Shown here: positions 1 through 9,900 of the stretch, piece after piece
Layout: each line of letters opens with the position of its first letter
Numbering within the stretch: the first letter of the stretch is position 1
Source: Rebecca billardiae RCC1528
Taxonomy: Eukaryota; Haptophyta
Assembly: GCA_965240325.2 (NCBI GenBank)
Contig: OZ251229.1
Span: 1,736,001 to 1,800,000 of the forward strand
Reading direction: 5' to 3'
DNA length: 64,000 nt
Program-made: the position numbers and the translations under genes
The notes under the pieces: model-generated
The model's input: only the letters and a program-made list of their open reading frames with translations
Database searches by the model: none
Told to the model about the DNA's origin: nothing

Positions 1-985
1 AGAGCTCTGTGGTGGGCTGGGTGGCGGAGGCGGCGGAGAGCTCGGTGGTGGGCTGGGTGGCGGAGGCGGCGGCGAGCTCGGTGGTGGGCTGGGTGGCGGA
101 GGCGGCGGCGAGCTCGGTGGTGGGCTGGGTGGCGGAGGTGGCGGCGAGCTCGGTGGTGGGCTGGGTGGCGGAGGCGGCGGCGAGCTCGGTGGTGGGCAGG
201 GTGGCGGAGGCGGCGGCGAGCTCGGTGGTGGGCTGGGTGGCGGAGGCGGCGGAGAGCTCGGTGGTGGGCTGGGTGGCGGAGGCGGCGGCGAGCTCGGTGG
301 TGGGCTGGGTGGCGGAGGCGGCGGAGAGCTCGGTGGTGGGCTGGGTGGCGGAGGCGGCGGCGAGATCGGTGGTGGGCTGGGTGGCGGAGGCGGCGGCGAG
401 CTCGGTGGTGGGCTGGGTGGCGGAGGCGGCGGCGAGCTCGGTGGTGGGCTGGGTGGCGGAGGCGGCGGCGAGCTCGGTGGTGGGCTGGGTGGCAGAGGCG
501 GCGGCGAGCTCGGTGGTGGGCTGGGTGGCGGAGGCGGAGGCGAGCTCGGTGGTGGGCTGGGTGGCGGAGGCGGTGGCGAGCTCGGTGGTGGGCTGGGTGG
601 CGGAGGCGGCGGAGAGCTCGGTGGTGGGCTCGGCGGAGGGGGCGGTGGTGAGTGTGGTGGGGGCGAAGGCGGCGGAGGCGGCGGAGAGCTCGGTGGTGGG
701 CTGGGTGGCGGAGGCGGAGGCGAGCTCGGTGGTGGGCTGGGTGGCGGAGGTGGCGGCGAGCTCGGTGGTGGGCTGGGTGGCGGAGGCGGCGGCGAGCTCG
801 GTGGTGGGCTGGGTGGCGGAGGCGGCGGCGAGCTCGGTGGTGGGCTGGGTGGCGGAGGCGGCGGAGAGCTCGGTGGTGGGCTGGGTGGCGGAGGCGGCGG
901 AGAGCTCGGTGGTGGGCTCGGCGGAGGGGGCGGTGGTGAGCGCGGTGGGGGCGAAGGCGGCGGAGGCGGCGGCGAACTCGGCGGT
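1..985. repeat. 36-bp tandem array coding PPSSPPPPPPSP on the minus strand
   Basis: About 26 tandem 36-bp units, mostly identical, with an interruption near 630-680 and again near 915-985. Read on the minus strand each unit gives the 12-residue motif PPSSPPPPPPSP. It is the most distal (C-terminal) repeat block of the giant protein that is visible here and continues past the left edge. Confidence 0.9.
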
Positions 986-3900
986 CGGCTGGGCAAAGGC
1001 GGAGGCGACGGCGAAGCGTTGGGCGGCGGCGATGGTGAAGGTGGCGGCGGTGGTGGCGACGGTGGGGGTGCCGGCTCGGGTGGCGATGGCGACGGTGGAG
1101 GCGGCGGCGACGGGCTGGGCGGCGGTGGCGGAGGCGATGGCGGAGGCGACGGCGAAGCGTTGGGCGGCGGCGATGGTGAAGGTGGCGGCGGTGGTGGCGA
1201 CGGTGGCGGCGCAGGCTCGGGTGGCGACGGCGATGGCGGTGGAGGCGGCGACGGGCTCGGCGGCGGCGGCGGAGGCGATGGCGGAGGCGACGGCGAAGCG
1301 TTGGGCGGCGGCGATGGTGAAGGTGGCGGCGGTGGTGGCGACGGTGGCGGCGCCGGCTCGGGTGGCGACGGCGATGGCGGTGGAGGCGGCGATGGGCTCG
1401 GCGGCGGTGGCGGAGGCGACGGTGGCGGCGCAGGCTCGGGTGGCGACGGCGATGGCGGTGGAGGCGGCGACGGGCTGGGCGGCGGCGGCGGAGGCGATGG
1501 CGGAGGCGACGGCGAAGCGTTGGGCGGCGGCGATGGTGAAGGCGGCGGCGGTGGTGGCGACGGTGGCGGCGAAGGCTCGGGTGGCGACGGCGATGGCGGT
1601 GGAGGCGGCGACGGGCTCGGCGGCGGCGGCGGAGGCGATGGCGGAGGCGACGGCGAAGCGTTGGGCGGCGGCGATGGTGAAGGCGGCGGCGGTGGTGGCG
1701 ACGGTGGGGGCGCCGGCTCGGATGGCGATGGCGACGGTGGAGGCGGCGGCGATGGGCTGGGCGGCGGTGGCGGTGGCGAAGGCGGAGGCGACGGCGAAGC
1801 GTTGGGCGGCGGCGATGGTGAAGGCGGCGGCGGTGGTGGCGACGGTGGCGGCGCCGGCTCGGGTGGCGACGGCGATGGCGGTGGAGGCGGCGATGGGCTC
1901 GGCGGCGGTGGCGGAGGCGACGGTGGCGGCGCAGGCTCGGGTGGTGACGGCGATGGCGGTGGAGGCGGCGACGGGCTCGGCGGCGGCGGCGGAGGCGATG
2001 GCGGAGGCGACGGCGAAGCGTTGGGCGGCGGCGATGGTGAAGGTGGCGGCGGTGGTGGCGACGGTGGCGGCGCAGGCTCGGGTGGCGACGGCGATGGCGG
2101 TGGAGGCGGCGACGGGCTCGGCGGCGGCGGCGGAGGCGATGGCGGAGGCGACGGCGAAGCGTTGGGCGGCGGCGATGGTGAAGGCGGCGGCGGTGGCGGC
2201 GACGGTGGCGGCGCAGGCTCGGGTGGCGACGGCGATGGCGGTGGAGGCGGCGATGGGCTCGGCGGCGGTGGCGGAGGCGACGGTGGCGGCGCAGGCTCGG
2301 GTGGCGACGGCGATGGCGGTGGAGGCGGCGACGGGCTCGGCGGCGGCGGCGGAGGCGATGGCGGAGGCGACGGCGAAGCGTTGGGCGGCGGCGATGGTGA
2401 AGGTGGCGGCGGTGGTGGCGACGGTGGCGGCGCAGGCTCGGGTGGCGACGGCGATGGCGGTGGAGGCGGCGACGGGCTGGGCGGCGGCGGCGGAGGCGAT
2501 GGCGGAGGCGACGGCGAAGCGTTGGGCGGCGGCGATGGTGAAGGCGGCGGCGGTGGTGGCGACGGTGGCGGCGCAGGCTCGGGTGGCGACGGCGATGGCG
2601 GTGGAGGCGGCGACGGGCTCGGCGGCGGTGGCGGAGGCGAAGGCGGCGGCGACGGCGAAGCGTTGGGCGGCGGCGATGGTGAAGGCGGCGGCGGTGGTGG
2701 CGACGGTGGCGGCGCAGGCTCGGGTGGCGACGGCGATGGCGGTGGAGGCGGCGATGGGCTCGGCGGCGGTGGCGGAGGCGAGGGTGGCGGCGCAGGCTCG
2801 GGTGGCGACGGCGATGGCGGTGGAGGCGGCGACGGGCTCGGCGGCGGTGGCGGAGGCGAAGGCGGAGGCAACGGCGAAGCGTTGGGCGGCGGCGATGGTG
2901 AAGGCGGCGGCGGTGGCGGCGACGGTGGCGGCGCAGGCTCGGGTGGCGACGGCGATGGCGGTGGAGGCGGCGACGGGCTCGGTGGCGGTGGCGGAGGCGA
3001 AGGCGGCGGCGACGGCGAAGCGTTGGGCGGCGGCGATGGTGAAGGCGGCGGCGGTGGTGGCGACGGTGGCGGCGAAGGCTCGGGTGGCGACGGCGATGGC
3101 GGTGGAGGCGGCGACGGGCTCGGCGGCGGCGGCGGAGGCGATGGCGGAGGCGACGGCGAAGCGTTGGGCGGCGGCGATGGTGAAGGCGGCGGCGGTGGTG
3201 GCGACGGTGGGGGCGCCGGCTCGGGTGGCGATGGCGACGGTGGAGGCGGCGGCGATGGGCTGGGCGGCGGTGGCGGTGGCGAAGGCGGAGGCGACGGCGA
3301 AGCGTTGGGTGGCGGCGATGGTGAAGGCGGCGGCGGTGGTGGCGACGGTGGCGGCGCCGGCTCGGGTGGCGACGGCGATGGCGGTGGAGGCGGCGATGGG
3401 CTCGGCGGCGGTGGCGGAGGCGACGGTGGCGGCGCAGGCTCGGGTGGCGACGGCGATGGCGGTGGAGGCGGCGACGGGCTCGGCGGCGGCGGCGGAGGCG
3501 ATGGCGGAGGCGACGGCGAAGCGTTGGGCGGCGGCGATGGTGAAGGCGGCGGCGGTGGCGGCGACGGTGGCGGCGCAGGCTCGGGTGGCGACGGCGATGG
3601 CGGTGGAGGCGGCGATGGGCTCGGCGGCGGTGGCGGAGGCGACGGTGGCGGCGCAGGCTCGGGTGGCGACGGCGATGGCGGTGGAGGCGGCGACGGGCTC
3701 GGCGGCGGTGGCGGAGGCGAAGGCGGCGGCGACGGCGAAGCGTTGGGCGGCGGCGATGGTGAAGGTGGCGGCGGTGGTGGCGACGGTGGCGGCGCAGGCT
3801 CGGGTGGCGACGGCGATGGCGGTGGAGGCGGCGACGGGCTCGGCGGCGGCGGCGGAGGCGATGGCGGAGGCGACGGCGAAGCGTTGGGCGGCGGCGATGG

Positions 3901-6900
3901 TGAAGGTGGCGGCGGTGGTGGCGACGGTGGCGGCGCAGGCTCGGGTGGCGACGGCGATGGCGGTGGAGGCGGCGATGGGCTCGGCGGCGGTGGCGGAGGC
4001 GACGGTGGCGGCGCAGGCTCGGGTGGCGACGGCGATGGCGGTGGAGGCGGCGACGGGCTGGGCGGCGGCGGCGGAGGCGATGGCGGAGGCGACGGCGAAG
4101 CGTTGGGCGGCGGCGAGGGTGAAGGCGGCGGCGGTGGCGGCGACGGTGGCGGCGCCGGCTCGGGTGGCGACGGCGATGGCGGTGGAGGCGGCGATGGGCT
4201 CGGCGGCGGTGGCGGAGGCGACGGTGGCGGCGCAGGCTCGGGTGGCGACGGCGATGGCGGTGGAGGCGGCGACGGGCTGGGCGGCGGCGGCGGAGGCGAT
4301 GGCGGAGGCGACGGCGAAGCGTTGGGCGGCGGCGATGGTGAAGGCGGCGGCGGTGGCGGCGACGGTGGCGGCGCAGGCTCGGGTGGCGACGGCGATGGCG
4401 GTGGAGGCGGCGACGGGCTCGGCGGCGGCGGCGGAGGCGATGGCGGAGGCGACGGCGAAGCGTTGGGCGGCGGCGATGGTGAAGGTGGCGGCGGTGGTGG
4501 CGACGGTGGCGGCGCAGGCTCGGGTGGCGACGGCGATGGCGGTGGAGGCGGCGATGGGCTCGGCGGCGGTGGCGGAGGCGACGGTGGCGGCGCAGGCTCG
4601 GGTGGCGACGGCGATGGCGGTGGAGGCGGCGACGGGCTGGGCGGCGGCGGCGGAGGCGATGGCGGAGGCGACGGCGAAGCGTTGGGCGGCGGCGATGGTG
4701 AAGGCGGCGGCGGTGGCGGCGACGGTGGCGGCGCAGGCTCGGGTGGCGACGGCGATGGCGGTGGAGGCGGCGATGGGCTCGGCGGCGGTGGCGGAGGCGA
4801 CGGTGGCGGCGCAGGCTCGGGTGGCGACGGCGATGGCGGTGGAGGCGGCGACGGGCTGGGCGGCGGCGGCGGAGGCGATGGCGGAGGCGACGGCGAAGCG
4901 TTGGGCGGCGGCGATGGTGAAGGCGGCGGCGGTGGCGGCGACGGTGGCGGCGCAGGCTCGGGTGGCGACGGCGATGGCGGTGGAGGCGGCGATGGGCTCG
5001 GCGGCGGTGGCGGAGGCGACGGTGGCGGCGCAGGCTCGGGTGGCGACGGCGATGGCGGTGGAGGCGGCGACGGGCTAGGCGGCGGCGGCGGAGGCGATGG
5101 CGGAGGCGACGGCGAAACGTTGGGCGGCGGCGATGGTGAAGGCGGCGGCGGTGGCGGCGACGGTGGCGGCGCAGGCTCGGGTGGCGACGGCGATGGCGGT
5201 GGAGGCGGCGATGGGCTCGGCGGCGGTGGCGGAGGCGACGGTGGCGGCGCAGGCTCGGGTGGCGACGGCGATGGCGGTGGAGGCGGCGACGGGCTGGGCG
5301 GCGGCGGCGGAGGCGATGGCGGAGGCGACGGCGAAGCGTTGGGCGGCGGCGATGGTGAAGGCGGCGGCGGTGGCGGCGACGGTGGCGGCGCCGGCTCGGG
5401 TGGCGACGGCGATGGCGGTGGAGGCGGCGATGGGCTCGGCGGCGGTGGCGGAGGCGAGGGTGGCGGCGCAGGCTCGGGTGGCGACGGCGATGGCGATGGA
5501 GGCGGCGACGGGCTGGGCGGCGGCGGCGGAGGCGATGGCGGAGGCGACGGCGAAGCGTTGGGCGGCGGCGATGGTGAAGGCGGCGGCGGTGGCGGCGACG
5601 GTGGCGGCGCAGGCTCGGGTGGCGACGGCGATGGCGGTGGAGGCGGCGATGGGCTCGGCGGCGGTGGCGGAGGCGAGGGTGGCGGCGCAGGCTCGGGTGG
5701 CGACGGCGATGGCGGTGGAGGCGGCGACGGGCTCGGCGGCGGCGGCGGAGGCGATGGCGGAGGCGACGGCGAAGCGTTGGGCGGCGGCGATGGTGAAGGC
5801 GGCGGCGGTGGCGGCGACGGTGGCGGCGCAGGCTCGGGTGGCGACGGCGATGGCGGTGGAGGCGGCGACGGGCTCGGTGGCGGTGGCGGAGGCGAAGGCG
5901 GCGGCGACCGCGAAGCGTTGGGCGGCGGCGATGGTGAAGGTGGCGGCGGTGGTGGCGACGGTGGCGGCGCAGGCTCGGGTGGCGACGGCGATGGCGGTGG
6001 AGGCGGCGACGGGCTCGGCGGCGGCGGCGGAGGCGATGGCGGAGGCGACGGCGAAGCGTTGGGCGGCGGCGATGGTGAAGGTGGCGGCGGTGGTGGCGAC
6101 GGTGGCGGCGCAGGCTCGGGTGGCGACGGCGATGGCGGTGGAGGCGGCGATGGGCTCGGCGGCGGTGGCGGAGGCGACGGTGGCGGCGCAGGCTCGGGTG
6201 GCGACGGCGATGGCGGTGGAGGCGGCGACGGGCTGGGCGGCGGCGGCGGTGGCGAAGGCGGAGGCGACGGCGAAGCGTTGGGCGGCGGCGATGGTGAAGG
6301 TGGCGGCGGTGGTGGCGAGGGTGGCGGCGCAGGCTCAGGTGGCGACGGCGACGGCGGAGGCGGCGGCGACGGGCTAGGTGGCGGTGGCGGAGGCGACGGC
6401 GGCGGCGACGGCGAAGTGCTCGGTGGTGGCGATGGCGAAGGCGGCGGTGGCGGTGGCGACGGTGGCGGCGACGGGCCGGGCGGCGGTGGGCTGCTGGGCG
6501 GCGGCGGCTGCGCTGGCAGTGGCGACGGTGACGGCGGAGGCGGCGGCGACGGGCTAGGTGGCGGCGGCGGAGGCGACGGCGGCGGCGACGGCGAAGTGCT
6601 CGGCGGCGGCGATGGCGAAGGCGGCGGTGGCGGTGGCGACGGTGGCGGCGACGGGCCGGGCGGCGGTGGGCTGCTGGGCGGCGGCGGCTGCGCCGGCAGT
6701 GGCGACGGCGACGGCGGAGGCGGCGGCGACGGGCTCGGCGGCGGAGGCGGAGGCGAGGGCGGCGGAGACGGCGAAGTGCTCGGTGGTGGCGATGGCGAAG
6801 GCGGCGGTGGCGGTGGCGACGGTGGCGGCGACGGGCCGGGCGGCGGTGGGCTGCTGGGCGGCGGCGGCTGCGCCGGCAGTGGCGACGGCGACGGCGGAGG

Positions 6901-9900
6901 CGGCGGCGACGGGCTCGGCGGCGGAGGCGGAGGCGACGGCGGCGGCGACGGCGAAGTGCTCGGTGGCGGCGATGGCGAAGGCGGCGGTGGCGGTGGCGAC
7001 GGTGGCGGCGACGGGCCGGGCGGCGGTGGGCTGCTGGGCGGCGGCGGCTGCGCCGGCAGTGGCGACGGCGACGGCGGAGGCGGCGGCGACGGGCTAGGTG
7101 GCGGTGGCGGAGGCGACGGCGGCGGCGACGGCGAAGTGCTCGGTGGCGGCGATGGCGAAGGCGGCGGTGGCGGTGGCGACGGTGGCGGCGACGGGCCGGG
7201 CGGCGGTGGGCTGCTCGGCGGTGGCGGCGCCGCCGGCAGTGGCGACGGCGACGGCGGAGGCGGCGGCGACGGGCTCGGCGGAGGAGGCGGAGGCGACGGC
7301 GGCGGAGACGGCGAAGTGCTCGGTGGTGGCGATGGCGAAGGTGGCGGTGGCGGTGGCGACGGTGGCGGCGCCGGGCCGGGCGGCGGTGGGCTGCTGGGCG
7401 GCGGCGGCTGCGCCGGCAGTGGCGACGGCGACGGCGGAGGCGGCGGCGACGGGCTAGGTGGCGGTGGCGGAGGCGACGGCGGCGGCGACGGCGAAGTGCT
7501 CGGTGGTGGCGATGGCGAAGGCGGCGGTGGCGGTGGCGACGGTGGCGGCGCCGGGCCGGGCGGCGGTGGGCTGCTGGGCGGCGGCGGCTGCGCCGGCAGT
7601 GGCGACGGCGACGGCGGAGGCGGCGGCGACGGGCTAGGTGGCGGTGGCGGAGGCGACGGCGGCGGCGACGGCGAAGTGCTCGGTGGTGGCGATGGCGAAG
7701 GCGGCGGTGGCGGTGGCGACGATGGCGGCGACGGGCCGGGCGGCGGTGGGCTGCTCGGCGGTGGCGGCGCCGCCGGCAGTGGCGACGGCGACGGCGGAGG
7801 CGGCGGCGACGGGCTCGGCGGCGGAGGCGGAGGCGACGGCGGCGGAGACGGCGAAGTGCTCGGTGGTGGCGATGGCGAAGGTGGCGGTGGCGGTGGCGAC
7901 GGTGGCGGCGCCGGGCCGGGCGGCGGTGGGCTGCTGGGCGGCGGCGGCTGCGCCGGCAGTGGCGACGGCGACGGCGGAGGCGGCGGCAACGGGCTAGGTG
8001 GCGGTGGCGGAGGCGACGGCGGCGGCGACGGCGAAGTGCTCGGTGGTGGCGATGGCGAAGGCGGCGGTGGCGGTGGCGACGGTGGCGGCGACGGGCCGGG
8101 CGGCGGTGGGCTGCTCGGCGGCGGCGATGGCGGCGGCGGTGGCGGCGAGCTCGGTGGCGGGCTTGGAGGCGGCGGCGGCGGTGGACTTGGTGGCGGTGAC
8201 GGTGGTGGTGGCGGCGGTGTACTCGGTGGCGGGGAGGGCGACGGTGGAGGCGGCGGCGACGGTCTCGGCGGCGGAGGCGGAGGCGACGGCGGCGGCGACG
8301 GCGAAGTGCTCGGCGGCGGCGACGGGCTGGGCGGCGGTGGCGGTGGCGACGGTGGCGGCGACGGGCCGGGCGGCGGTGGGCTGCTGGGCGGCGGCGGCTG
8401 CGCTGGCAGTGGCGACGGTGACGGCGGAGGCGGCGGCGACGGGCTAGGTGGCGGTGGCGGAGGCGACGGCGGCGGCGACGGGCCGGGCGGCGGTGGGCTG
8501 CTCGGCGGCGGCGATGGCGGCGGCGGTGGCGGCGAGCTCGGTGGCGGGCTTGGAGGCGGCGGCGGCGGTGGACTTGGTGGCGGTGACGGTGGTGGTGGCG
8601 GCGGTGTACTCGGTGGCGGGGAGGGCGACGGTGGAGGCGGCGGCGACGGTCTCGGCGGCGGAGGCGGAGGCGACGGCGGCGGCGACGGCGAAGTGCTCGG
8701 CGGCGGCGACGGGCTGGGCGGCGGTGGCGGTGGCGACGGTGGCGGCGACGGGCCGGGCGGCGGTGGGCTGCTGGGCGGCGGCGGCTGCGCTGGCAGTGGC
8801 GACGGTGACGGCGGAGGCGGCGGCGACGGGCTAGGTGGCGGTGGCGGAGGCGACGGCGGCGGCGACGGGCCGGGCGGCGGTGGGCTGCTCGGCGGCGGCG
8901 ATGGCGGCGGCGGTGGCGGCGAGCTCGGTGGCGGGCTTGGAGGCGGCGGCGGCGGTGGACTTGGTGGCGGTGACGGTGGTGGTGGCGGCGGTGTACTCGG
9001 TGGCGGGGAGGGCGACGGTGGAGGCGGCGGCGACGGTCTCGGCGGCGGAGGCGGAGGCGACGGCGGCGGCGACGGCGAAGTGCTCGGCGGCGGCGACGGG
9101 CTGGGCGGCGGTGGCGGTGGCGACGGTGGCGGCGCCGGGCCGGGCGGCGGTGGGCTGCTGGGCGGCGGCGGCTGCGCCGGCAGTGGCGACGGCGACGGCG
9201 GAGGCGGCGGCGACGGGCTAGGTGGCGGTGGCGGAGGCGACGGCGGCGGCGACGGCGAAGTGCTCGGTGGTGGCGATGGCGAAGGCGGCGGTGGCGGTGG
9301 CGACGGTGGCGGCGACGGGCCGGGCGGCGGTGGGCTGCTCGGCGGCGGCGATGGCGGCGGCGGTGGCGGCGAGCTCGGTGGCGGGCTTGGAGGCGGCGGC
9401 GGCGGTGGACTTGGTGGCGGTGACGGTGGTGGTGGCGGCGGTGTACTCGGTGGCGGGGAGGGCGACGGTGGAGGCGGCGGCGACGGTCTCGGCGGCGGAG
9501 GCGGAGGCGACGGCGGCGGCGACGGCGAAGTGCTCGGCGGCGGCGACGGGCTGGGCGGCGGTGGCGGTGGCGACGGTGGCGGCGACGGGCCGGGCGGCGG
9601 TGGGCTGCTGGGCGGCGGCGGCTGCGCTGGCAGTGGCGACGGTGACGGCGGAGGCGGCGGCGACGGGCTAGGTGGCGGTGGCGGAGGCGACGGCGGCGGC
9701 GACGGCGAAGTGCTCGGTGGTGGCGATGGCGAAGGCGGCGGTGGCGGTGGTGACGGTGGCGGCGACGGGCCGGGCGGCGGTGGGCTGCTGGGCGGCGGGA
9801 ATGGCGGTGGCGGTGGCGGCGAGCTCGGCGGCAGGCCTGGCGGAGACGGCGGCGGCGAGCTCGGTGGCGGGCTTGGCGGCGGCGGCGGCGGCGAACTTGG

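Noticed and set aside
9-5078. A 1,689-codon Ala/Val-rich plus-strand frame
   Set aside because: Another shadow of the same repeats; no protein character beyond the DNA periodicity.
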